Source of the DNA: Streptomyces sp. A3M-1-3
GTDB lineage: Bacteria; Actinomycetota; Actinomycetes; Streptomycetales; Streptomycetaceae
DNA length: 64,000 nt
NCBI RefSeq assembly: GCF_024213665.1
Contig: NZ_JANAVP010000018.1
Span: 97,156 to 161,155, forward strand
Direction of reading: 5' to 3'
Each line of letters starts with the position of its first letter. The stretch's first letter is position 1. This document shows, piece by piece, positions 42,971 through 51,800 of this stretch. The notes below the pieces were generated by a model, which saw nothing but the letters and a program-made list of their open reading frames with translations, was not told the DNA's origin and made no database searches. The position numbers and the translations under genes were made by a program.

Positions 42971-44456
42971 GGGTCTTCGAAGTTAAGCGGTGCATGTCGG
43001 CGTGCGCACTGACTGCCCGTCACTGTCCGTGATAGATGGGGTTGTCGGTCCCTGGATGCAGGGCGCCCGTGGTCCTGGGTGATCATTTCTGTTCTTGAGC
43101 AGAACGATCATCTGGGAGCCACGGGCGTGGTCAACGATACGACCTTGTTGCTGGACCTGGACGGGGTGTCCGTCATCCGGGTCGAGCGGCTGGAGGACGG
43201 CACCCGGCGGGTGCATCTGAGTACGGCGGATGAGACGGCCAGGGCGTGTCCGGAGTGCGGTGTCTTCTCCTCCCGGGTGAAGGGGCCGGCGATCACCCGG
43301 GCCGCGTGACCTTCCGTATGGCGAGCACGGGCTGGAGTTCTTCTGGCACAAGCGCCGCTGGTGGTGCGGGGAGGCAGCCTGTCCTCGCAAGTCGTTCACC
43401 GAGCAGATCGAGGAGATACCGGCCGGCGCCCGGATCACGACGCGGCTGCGGGCCTGGGCCGGGCATCGGGTGCGGGATGCCGGCTCCACCGTCGTGCAGG
43501 CCGGCCGTGACCTGGGCCTGTCCTGGCCGGTGGTGATGAACGCCTTCCGCACCGCCGCCACGACGGTGATCCAGGCGCCGCTGCCCCAGGTCGAGGTGCT
43601 GGGCATCGACGAGACCAGGCGCGGACGCACCCGCTGGGAACAGGACCCGGACACCGGGAAGTGGAAGCTGACACGGGACCGCTGGCACACCGGGTTCGTC
43701 GACGCGCTCGGCACCGGCGGGCTACTCGGCCAGGTCGAGGGCCGCACCGCCGCCGACGTCCTGGCCTGGCTGTCCACCACGCCCGTGACCTGGAGAAAGA
43801 ACATCCGCTACGTCGCCATCGACATGTCGGCCACCTACCGGGCCGCGATCCGCACCGGCCTGCCTGGCGCCATCGTGGTCGTCGATCACTTCCACGTCGT
43901 CCAGCTCGCGAACAAGATGCTCTCCACCGTGCGGCGCCGCACCACCGCCGAGATCCGGGGCCGGCGCGGACGCGCCACCGACCCCGAGTGGAAGGCCCGC
44001 CGACGGCTGCTCCGCAACCGTGAGGACCTCACCGACACGCAGTTCCGGGCGATGTGGAACGCGCTGCTGGACGAGGGGCCGATCGGGCAGAGACTGCTGA
44101 CCGCGTGGATCGCCAAGGAGAGCCTGCGCCACCCTCCTCGCCCTGGCCCGCACCGGCGCGGCGACCGTGAACAAGTCGACCACCTGCGCTGGAAGTTCCT
44201 GACCTGGTGCGCTGACGCCGACGTCCCCGAAGTCACCACGCTCGCCGCCACAGTCGACCGCTGGTGGCCCGAGATCGCCGCGTTCATCGACACCGGACAC
44301 AGCAACGCCAAGAGCGAAGGAATCAACCGCGTAATCAAGCTCGTCGCCCGCAACGCGTTCGGCTTCCGCAACGCAGACAATCAACGCCTCCGCACACGCT
44401 GCGTCACCACCCGCCGAGCCCGCGGACACCTCCGCACCGCTTAACTTCGAAGACCC
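42971..44456 (+). mobile_element. ISL3-family insertion sequence with 8-bp target duplication
   Basis: 1486 bp bounded by perfect 23-bp terminal inverted repeats (42971-42993 and 44434-44456; arm begins GGGTCTTCGAAGTTAAGCGG). It is flanked by the direct 8-bp duplication GTCATACT (42963-42970 and 44457-44464), the size typical of ISL3. It carries one frameshifted transposase gene. It interrupts the coding sequence of an orphan toxin tip on the opposite strand; deleting it with one duplication restores the frame. Confidence 0.95.
43127..44444 (+). pseudogene. ISL3 transposase, frameshifted
   Basis: The N-terminal part from GTG 43127 encodes LLLDLDGVSVIRVERLEDGT and a zinc-ribbon pair (CPECGVF), then stops at 43308 through an apparent one-base insertion near 43303. 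Reading on in the next frame gives LPYGEHGLEFFWHKRRWWCG and a second cysteine pair, then VEVLGIDETRRG, VVDHFHVVQLANKM and NAKSEGINRVIKLVARNAFG, the DDE core of ISL3 transposases. A second, compensated frame disturbance occurs near 44130 (LRHPPRPGPHRR). The protein is therefore probably non-functional unless programmed frameshifting occurs. Confidence 0.85.
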
Positions 44457-44756
44457 GTCATACTTGCTACCAAAGCGGGCGCGACCACGGAAATCACCGG
44501 CATCTATCAACTCCCTCTGCCTCATACGCCACGCCTGCGACTCGATATACGACCCGGTGCTATAAACCGCACGGCGATCGTCATATTCCATCCGAATCGA
44601 AGGCCCACTGCATTTGCTGAGAGGGCTACTAGAATTGGCGGGAATATGGTTGATCTCGTTCCCCGCCCCGGCGGGCTGCAAATCACCATATTTTCCACCG
44701 TTCGCGCCACTGCCGCAGTTATGGACGAGTACCGGAGTCGCCCCCGCCAGCACATA

Positions 44757-45866
44757 TTTGATCAGAAACTCATTGAGTTCACTCGTTGAGGGTGTAGCGG
44801 ACGTGGGTGCCGCCGAAGTAGCCGCGGACAATGTGGGGCTGGTGTTGTCAGCGGCGGAAGAACCTGCGTGTTTCGGCGGCGAGTTCGGCCTGATTCCTGG
44901 CCCGGTGAGTGTGGGGCAGGCTGCGTTTGAGGTCGGCGTTGACCAGCTCGTCCGGGTTCAGCTCGGGTGAGTACGAGGGCAGGAAGTGCAGCTCGATCTC
45001 GTCGTCGTGGTCGGCGAGCCACGCCCGGACGGCCTTCGAGCGGTGGGCCGAGTGCCGGTCGACGACCAGGTGGACCTTCCGGTCGAAGTGCCCGACGATC
45101 CGAGCGAGGAAACGGCACATGACCTTCGCGTCGAACGACTCGGTGAAGACCATGAAGTGCATCCGGCCGCGGGTGCTGATCGCGGACATCGCGTTCACGG
45201 AGAACCGGTTTCCGGTACGGCGGACGATCGGAGTCTGTCCCCTGGCACCCCACGTGCGGCCGGTGACCTGGTCGGATCGGATGCCGACCTGGTCGGCGAA
45301 GAGGACCTCGCCGCCCTCGGCCTTCGCCTTGGCGCGGATCGCCGGCCAGGTCTCCTCATGCCACACACGGACCGCTTCCGGGTCCTGCTCGACCGCCCGC
45401 TTGTCCGGACGCTGGAAGGTCAGCCCCCAGCGCTTGAGGTACTTGCCCACACCGGGCTCGGTGAACCGGACCCCGTACAGCTTGAAGATCAGCTGGCCTA
45501 TCTGTCCCCGCGTCCACAGCTGACCGGAAAGCCCCAGGTCGGAGGGAGTGTGGTCGAGGACAGCCTGCCGGACGGCGGCCTGCTCGGCCTCGGACAGGAC
45601 CTGATGCTCGCCCACGCGACGGCCGCGCTGGCGGGACAGCAGCGAGTCCCGGCCGCCGGCCTGCCGCCTCGCCCACCAGTTGTCCACGGCCTTGACCGAC
45701 ACCCTGAACAGGGCGGCAACGTCCACCCGGTCCCGGCCCTCCGTCAGCGCTGACACCGCCAGCAACCGCACGGCCTCCTGCGCGTCCGGCGACCAGGTCC
45801 GCGCGTCCCCCACCAGATCACTCACACACCAACAACGAGCCTGAACCCAAAGCGTTTCGGATCAAA
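44757..45866 (-). mobile_element. IS630-family insertion sequence with TA target duplication
   Basis: 1110 bp flanked by TA (44755-44756 and 45867-45868), the IS630/Tc1 target. The ends form an imperfect inverted repeat: both begin TTTGATC, then GAAAC, and continue with GAGTTCA or GGGTTCA and CTCGTTG. It contains one transposase gene on the minus strand. Its left end abuts the YVLAG codons of the orphan toxin tip, so it inserted into or beside the HINT-coding part of that cassette. Confidence 0.85.
44779..45825 (-). pseudogene. IS630 transposase with a premature UGA near the C-terminus
   Basis: From ATG 45825 the frame encodes an N-terminal HTH (LFRVSVKAVDNWWARRQAGG) and the DDE_3 core: EVLFADQVGIRSDQVTG, LVVDRHSAHRSKAVRAWLAD and LPSYSPELNPDELVNADLKR. 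A TGA at 44848-44850 follows RRFFRR, but the same frame continues QHQPHIVRGYFGGTHVRYTL to a natural stop at 44779, the usual IS630 C-terminus. The 23 lost residues lie after the catalytic residues, so the truncated 325-residue protein might retain activity; it could also be called a shortened CDS. Confidence 0.82.
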
Positions 45867-46102
45867 TATGCCTTGCAGCCCCTCACGCAGAGCATCATGT
45901 CATCGCTGAACTCGGATGTAGCTCTTGCCGACCTCGAAGAGGACCGAGCCCAGATTGGATATCCCATTCACGGGTGACAACCTGATCGGCTCAGCAGCAT
46001 CGCGGTCACCTGGGTGCCGATCTGGTTCGGTGGCGGGCAACGCGCACTTCAATACGACACAAGAGCTGGGGGCAGGAACCGCTGACACCAACGCCAAAGC
46101 TG

Positions 46103-46143
46103 GAAGGCGCCCCATCGAAGAATTCATTCGATGGGGCGCCTTC
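46103..46143. terminator. Strong terminator downstream of the pentapeptide-like immunity gene
   Basis: 17-bp perfect arms at 46103-46119 and 46127-46143 (arm GAAGGCGCCCCATCGAA) with a 7-base loop, 20 bases beyond the stop of the minus-strand gene. The 235 bases from here to the IS630 element include a frame ending SVLFEVGKSYIRVQR, too short to identify. Confidence 0.88.
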
Positions 46144-46162
46144 AGCACATCTCGTTCAGCGG

Positions 46163-46855
46163 CTAGTCGGCTACCCCCAGAGCCCTCAATTCCTCGTACC
46201 CGGCCAGCGCCTCGGCGAAGTAAGGGGAACGGCGCGGAGCGACAGCGACGATCGAATCGAACGGAGTCGCCTCGAAGCGATCAACAGCAATCTGCGCGAA
46301 CGTGGAGAGCGAGCCAAGGCCGACTCCCGCGAGCCGGTCACGGTGCAGCAGGAACTGAGTTTCCGGATCGCGCCGCACGAGATGGCCTGGAACATAGTAG
46401 AGATCCACTTCCTCGAATTCCGCCTCCGAAATGTCGAGTGCCCAGTCCACGTCAACGTCCGCCCCCGCGTAGAACGCCTTGACGCGCGCGGCGAAGGCGG
46501 CTTGTGTCTCTTCCGGCAGCGAGAAACTGGGCGGCGTCGTCATGATGGCCCCGATACGCCCTCGCAGTGTGACGCGCCGGAACACGCACCCGTTGAGGTG
46601 CATGAGGGACGACACCGCGAGCCCGTTGACCTCCACGTCTTCGAAGCGGACACCGTCCACGAAGGAACGCTTTACAGTGATGCGCTCGGCCGTCAGGTCC
46701 CGTACCACCAGGCCGAGGCCGGGGTCGTCGAACTGCGCCAGGTCACATCCGTTGAACTCGCACCGGACCAACTCGTACCCCGCGAGCTCGCGACCGCTGC
46801 CGATGGACTTGATGTTCTGAAACTTTTGCTTCTCGAATCTCACTTCTCGCGCCAA
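46163..46855 (-). CDS. Pentapeptide-repeat-like protein, probable immunity gene of orphan cassette 2
   Basis: About 230 residues from TTG 46855; a GTG at 46843 is an alternative. The N-terminal ~95 residues show a beta-helix-type pattern with Cys/Phe/Leu every five residues (YELVRCEFNGCDLAQFDDPG, then VNGLAVSSLMHLNGCVFRRV). The C-terminal part is acidic and mixed (DIDVDWALDISEAEFEEVDL-like). It starts 3 bases after the stop of a toxin-tip remnant and ends before a strong terminator, the same layout as cassette 1. An immunity role is inferred from position; pentapeptide-repeat proteins can also mimic DNA. Confidence 0.6.
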   Translation of the reverse strand: MAREVRFEKQKFQNIKSIGSGRELAGYELVRCEFNGCDLAQFDDPGLGLVVRDLTAERITVKRSFVDGVRFEDVEVNGLAVSSLMHLNGCVFRRVTLRGRIGAIMTTPPSFSLPEETQAAFAARVKAFYAGADVDVDWALDISEAEFEEVDLYYVPGHLVRRDPETQFLLHRDRLAGVGLGSLSTFAQIAVDRFEATPFDSIVAVAPRRSPYFAEALAGYEELRALGVAD

Positions 46856-46858
46856 TCA

Positions 46859-46960
46859 CTATTTCTTGAAGACCCTGGCGATTAAGTCGCCGCCAACGGT
46901 CTTGTAATCGTGGCAGGCAGCAGCGGCCACCGTGTCGAAGGCTCTGCAAGCTCTGCAGGT
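46859..46960 (-). pseudogene. Remnant of a second orphan toxin tip
   Basis: Reading the minus strand in the frame that stops at TAG 46859-46861 gives RAFDTVAAAACHDYKTVGGD followed by LIARVFKK. An upstream in-frame stop near 46965 marks the break. The short fragment ends immediately before the pentapeptide-like immunity gene, as toxin tips do. Its identity as a toxin rests on this position; the fold is not recognisable. The region 46961-47484 contains only scraps of other frames. Confidence 0.4.
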
Positions 46961-47484
46961 CGAGAACTACATCCGCGCCACGCCGAGGGGCACCTTCATC
47001 GCCGATGACCCGGGGTGGACCTGTCAGCCAGGGACCGGCTGGCCAGGGTCCAGCGGGTGAAGTCGTTCTTGGCGGAGGGGGAGACAAGCCGTGTGATGGC
47101 TGCCGAGCTGATCATCCCACCGCTGCACGCGGCCGACATCTTCGACCTGGAGACCGGAGACCAGAGAGCAGATTGTCCGGCGCGAATGGCTGGTCGGGCA
47201 GCCGAGGCAAGACAAGGACCGTGTTCGCGGCACGTTCCGGGGCGGAATCACGGACTCTCAGGGAGGGTCCTGGAAGCGACCGGGCGCACCATCACCCACG
47301 CCCGCGCCGACACGCACGCCCGTGCCGCCGAGATACAGCGCGCACAGGTTCACTTGGTGATTCGACGCTGCACTGCAGCGAAGCGCTCCTGGCCGGCCAA
47401 GATACTTGCCTTCCTCAGTACGGCGACGTCGACGGGACGCCTGCCGTCCCCGAACACGGAGCGGCGCTGCAGCATTTGCCAGCG

Positions 47485-48140
47485 CACCGGGCGGTCGAGC
47501 GGGATGAACAGGCCGTTGCGCGGTGGCGCCTGGAGCAGTGGTCACGGGTATGAGGACGGCCCAGTTCTTGGGCGCGTGGGTAGTCTTCGAGGACGAGGCC
47601 GGGCAGCACCTGCGCCCAGCGAAGGGCCGGACATGGTCCCGACGCGGGCGAACCCCGGTGATCGTGACGGGGAAGGGCTCGGGTCGGGTCCTGATGGCGG
47701 GCATGGTCTGCGTCAAGCCCGGACGTGAAACCCGGCTGATCTACCGGACACAGCTCTACCGCGGCCGGACGGGCGAGAAGAAGGGCTTCCGCGCCCGCGA
47801 GTTCGCCGCCTTGCTCACCGCGGCCCACCAGCAGCTCGGCGGTGCCCCGTTGATCGTGGTGTGGGATTACGCCACCACCCACCATGCCAAGGCGCTGCGG
47901 AAGTTCTGCGACCCCAACAGCGACTGGCTCACAATCGTTCGTCTGCCCCCATACGCGCCCGACCTCAACCCTGTCGAAGGCGTCTGGGCCCACCTGAAGA
48001 AGTCACTGGCCAGCCTCGCGCCCAGCTCGATCGAAGACCTCATACCCCTGGTGAAGAACCGGCTTCGGCACCTCCAGAACCACCCCGACGTCCTCAACGG
48101 CTTCGTCACCGAGACCGGCCTCGCGCTGGAGCCCCCGTGA
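47485..48140 (+). pseudogene. IS630-type transposase, N-terminally truncated and frameshifted
   Basis: The first segment (HRAVERDEQAVARWRLEQW, ending at a stop at 47553) matches the region before the DDE core. In the next frame from about 47550 the sequence continues QFLGAWVVFEDEAGQHLRPA, PLIVVWDYATTHHAKALRKF and RLPPYAPDLNPVEGVWAHLK, supplying D, D and E. The N-terminal HTH is missing. It lies on the strand opposite the toxin cassettes, between the giant toxin's immunity gene and cassette 2, and may have split the cassette array. Confidence 0.8.
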
Positions 48141-48187
48141 TCTGTCACCCCAGCCTTTCATCCTCAGCGCACCGTTGCCGTCAAACG

Positions 48188-48227
48188 GCGATGGGCTCCT
48201 TCCTGATCCCCGGAAGGAGCCCATCGC
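48188..48227. terminator. Terminator between the IS630 remnant and the AHH immunity gene
   Basis: 16-bp perfect arms, GCGATGGGCTCCTTCC at 48188-48203 with 48212-48227, loop of 8, followed by TTTTT on the plus strand. It ends the IS630 remnant's transcript and, from the other side, the immunity gene at 48307-48768. Confidence 0.88.
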
Positions 48228-48306
48228 TTTTTCATGGCAGGCAGTCTTAAATTCACCGCACGAGAGACGCGAAACCAACTTCCGGGCTCACTCCCCCAGT
48301 CTGAGG

Positions 48307-48768
48307 TCAGGCCAGTTCCTGCGATACGTCAAAGCCTGTAGGAATTTTCCCCCGAATAATCCCCCAAACAGGATCCCGCTTCACTGATTCAAGCCATTCA
48401 CTAAACGGAGTCTGACTTTCGGTAAACCACCAGGAGGTATGACCCTCAAGCGAATCTAGGTCGGCGTCGACTCGGTATCGATACTCAAGCTGCACCTGCG
48501 AGTACCCTTCATGTTCTCCATCGGCGTCAACGATTTCTAGCTGACGCACGAAGCCCAACGTGAATGTCGGCTCGGAAAACCAGTTCACCTTGCCATACTG
48601 AAAGAGAAATCCGTCGGAATCTTCACTGCCCGGGACGTCGAATTCAATCTGCTCGAAACTACGGACAGCCGCCATCACTTCCTCGGCAGCCGGAACCTCT
48701 CGACCCGATCCCACCTGGTCAATGATGCCCTGCACCACGTCAAGCGCAGAGTCAATCGGTCGCCGCAT
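48307..48768 (-). CDS. Probable immunity protein to the AHH nuclease toxin
   Basis: 153 residues from ATG 48768, with AAGGGAGG upstream. It is acidic, with a predicted mixed fold (QIEFDVPGSEDSDGFLFQYG, then VQLEYRYRVDADLDSLEGHT and WWFTESQTPFSEWLESVKRD). It has lower GC than core genes. It lies 94 bases beyond the toxin stop on the same strand, the expected position for the immunity gene of a polymorphic toxin. A very strong hairpin separates the two. No named immunity family is recognised. Confidence 0.65.
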   Translation of the reverse strand: MRRPIDSALDVVQGIIDQVGSGREVPAAEEVMAAVRSFEQIEFDVPGSEDSDGFLFQYGKVNWFSEPTFTLGFVRQLEIVDADGEHEGYSQVQLEYRYRVDADLDSLEGHTSWWFTESQTPFSEWLESVKRDPVWGIIRGKIPTGFDVSQELA

Positions 48769-48804
48769 AGCCAGCCTCCCTTGCCCACTTCAAGTCCGCT
48801 ACCG

Positions 48805-48850
48805 CCTTGCAGCGGGGCGGCCACGAAGGCGTGGCCGCCCCGCTGCAAGG
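48805..48850. terminator. 21-bp perfect hairpin between toxin and immunity genes
   Basis: The arms 48805-48825 and 48830-48850 (CCTTGCAGCGGGGCGGCCAC plus G) pair without mismatch around the 4-base loop AAGG. It begins 13 bases beyond the toxin stop and ends 37 bases before the immunity ATG. It should terminate most toxin transcripts, implying a separate promoter for the immunity gene. Confidence 0.88.
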
Positions 48851-48862
48851 TTACACGCTCAC

Positions 48863-51800
48863 CTACGGCCAGTACCCACCTTGCAATTGCCTTCGCAGGT
48901 GACCTAGAACATCTCGGGCTTCACTGGCATTTCTCGCGCCGCCAATCAGGTTGTTGACATTGGCGTAGTAGTCATTCGTATGGATTCGCGAATGCACCGA
49001 AGCGCCTGATGGGTTAACCGACGCCGACCCGCGCGGCAAGAACACACCGTTACCCGCGTCATTGATATCGATTCCGAACTTCGCCAGTTGTTGTCGCGCC
49101 GCTGCCGCCTTCGGAGAGGTGCTGGCCACAATATGATGTGCGGCAGTCTCCGCAGGACGGGTCACTCCAGAAGCTTCGAGATTTTCGCCAAGTATCTTGG
49201 CGTTACTGGAGCAGTTGGAATTGTGAACCAGGACCGGCGTGGGCCCCGCCAGCACATAGTACGTGTGCAGGCCCTCGATGCTCAGGTCGTAGGTGACGCG
49301 CTGCGCCTCATACGACTTGACCTCGACGATCGCCGTCTGGGAACCCGAGCCGTTCTGGAGCTGCTGACCGCGCTTGAGGTCACCGGCCTTGGTCCATGAG
49401 TTACCGGACGCCTCGTAGAACTGGTGGTGCTTGGTGGTCTGGATCGTCTTCGGGCCCGCCTTCGTGGCTACGACGACATCGACGTACTCACGGTCGGTCT
49501 TGGTGACGATCACCGCCTTGACGCGGTGCTTCTCCTGCTTCTTCTTGCCGGGCTCTGCGGTGAGGACGTAGTCCCCGACCTTCACCTCGGAAATGGGCTT
49601 CGCCGTGGCGTTGGCCAGCAGGACCGGGGTCACCCCGGTGAAGCTGTGCTTGGCGCCTGGCACTTTGCACGTCTGCGGGCCATCCTCCCGTTGCGCCTTC
49701 GGCCCGAACTTGCCTGCCGCCGCGCCGAAGACGCCGCCCAGCGCCGCGCCTGTCGCCGTGGCCTTGGCTGCGCCGCTGACGCTGCAGCCTTCTTCGCTGT
49801 TGGCGCAGGAGAAGCCGTAGCTTGCCGCGTTCTCTCCCGCCCCGGCTGCCGCGCCCGTTACCGCCCCGCGCGTGATCGCGCCGACCGCGCTGCCCGACAG
49901 GGCGCGGACCGCCGCGCCGCCCGCGGCGCCGCCGATGAGGCCCGTGGCCGCGCCTACCGCCACCGCGCCGACGAACCCGCCCAGCGTCTTGGGGCCGTCG
50001 CTCATCGCATAGCTCAGACCGTTGATCAGCGCTCCGGCGCCGATCGCACACGCCACCGCGCCCACGCCGACCGTCAGGACCGTGCACGCGGCCGCAGCCG
50101 CGATTCCCGCCACGATCGGCACGATGGTGGCCGCGTTCTGCTTGACCCAGTTCGCCGAGGCCTTGGCGGCCTTCTTGACTGCTCTTCCTACCTTCTTGGC
50201 GGCCTTGACCACCTTCTTGGCCACGCTCTTCACGGTCTTGGCAGCCTTCTTGACTGCCCTCTTGACCGTCTTGGTGACCTTGTGGGCGTAGTGCTTGACA
50301 CGCTTATAGGTCCGTTTGACGTATCTCTTGGCCTTCTTGTACGAGTCATGGACCCGGTGCACTGCCTTCCGCACCGCCCGCTTGACTCGCTTGACCGCCT
50401 TCTTGACCTTCTTCGCGGCCTTCTTGACGACCCTGGCGACCTTCTTGACGGCCTTCTTGGTCTTGTGCCAAGCCGACTTGACGGTCTTCTTGACCTTCTT
50501 CTTCGCCTTGTTCCAGGCCTTCTTCAGGAAGCCCCAGTGACCGGTCGGGTCGGTGACCGTCATCGGGTTGGCGTCCGCGTACGCGTACTTGTTCGCCTTG
50601 ATCGACGACGTCGGCGAATCAACGTCCGCCGTGTCCCGGCTGTTGAACTGGCCGGTCTGCGGGCTGTACCAGCGCGCGGCCATGTTGACCTTGTCCGTCT
50701 GCGGGTCCGTCCAGCCCGACTGGTAGCCGAGCTGCCCGACCATCCCGCTCGACGCGAGGACCATGCCGAACGGCGAGTACGTCGTCGAACCCGACAGTGC
50801 CTCACCGGACGCGGTGAACTGCGCCACCAGGTCGTCATGCACATCGGTCAGTGCCAGCACCGCCGTCGTACCCGACTTGATGCCGAGCACCGTGCCGTCC
50901 GCGTTGCGGCTGTACATGTTGTAGCCGTCCGAGGCCACATCGTTACCGGCCCCGCTGTAGGAGAAGTCGAACGGCTGGCTGCCGTCGGTCTCCGTCGCGG
51001 TGAGCACACGGTCCAGACCGTCGTAGACGTAGGTCCGCTCGCCCTCGTTGATCACGCGGTTGAACGCGTCCGCCTTGATGCCCGTGGAGACACCGCCGTC
51101 ATCGGTGATCTGGCTCATCGTGCCGCGAGCCGTGTACCTGTACGTGTTCTTGCCGTCCGACGTGAGCCGGTTCCGCGCGTCGTACGTGTACGTGTCGCCG
51201 CCCACCCGCGTCCGGTTGCCCGACGCGTCATAGCCGTACTGCTCCGTCGCGGTCCCGTTGTTCCAGGACGTCAAACGGTTCGCCCAGTCGTACGTGTACG
51301 TGTTCGTGCCTGCCCCGGCGACCCCGGTCGTCGTCTTCGACGTCTCGTTGCCGTTGAGGTCGTACGTGTACGTGACCGAGGACAGCTCCTTGCCGGTCGG
51401 CGAGGTGAGCCGGTCCGAGGTCAGCTCCTCCAGCGCGTTGTACCCGAAGGTCCGCTTGGACTTGCCGGCCCCGTAGTCGACCGAGGTGACGTTGGAGTTG
51501 GTGTCGTAGCCGAGCGTCATCGCGGTGCCGGTGACACCGTCGTTGACCGCCGCCAGTCGTCCGGCCGTGTCGTAGCCGTACGAGGACGTGCCCGACGCGT
51601 CCGTACGCGAGGTCATCGCGCCGTCGCCGTTGTAGGCGAACGAGGAGGATCCGGAGGGACCGGCGGCCGACAGCAGCTGACCGCGGTCGTCGTAGCTGAA
51701 GGTGTTCTTGTCCTCTCCCCTGCCCGCGACCGAGGTGACGCGGTCATTGGCGTCGTAGCCGTAGGTGTGGTCCACCGTCTCGGCCTCGGCACCCGTGCCG

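Larger units (their letters stand above)
42885..44756 (-). pseudogene. Orphan polymorphic-toxin C-terminal tip, split by an IS element
   Basis: The minus strand from 44756 to 44465 reads YVLAGATPVLVHNCGSGANG, the HINT-end motif shared with the giant toxin. A nuclease-like tip follows (GNEINHIPANSSSPLSKCSG, then RMEYDDRRAVYSTGSYIESQ). At GSKYD it meets an IS element. Past the element (42970 to 42885) the same frame resumes: EAIVEMWMSLSSNKALRKWA, ending in a TAG. The NHIP motif resembles His-containing HNH/Endo VII-type toxin domains. No intact start precedes it, and the left end of a second IS abuts YVLAG, so this is a displaced tip, not an expressed gene. Confidence 0.8.

Noticed and set aside
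45900..46148. Minus-strand frame ending SVLFEVGKSYIRVQR as a third toxin tip
   Set aside because: Its position after the terminator of the pentapeptide-like gene is suggestive, but the N-terminal part runs through the terminator hairpin and no motif supports a toxin.
46961..47484. Frames near 47.0-47.4 kb on the plus strand
   Set aside because: Short pieces with one odd helix (DLSARDRLARVQRVKSFLAE) but no complete start, stop and family pattern; treated as degraded sequence.
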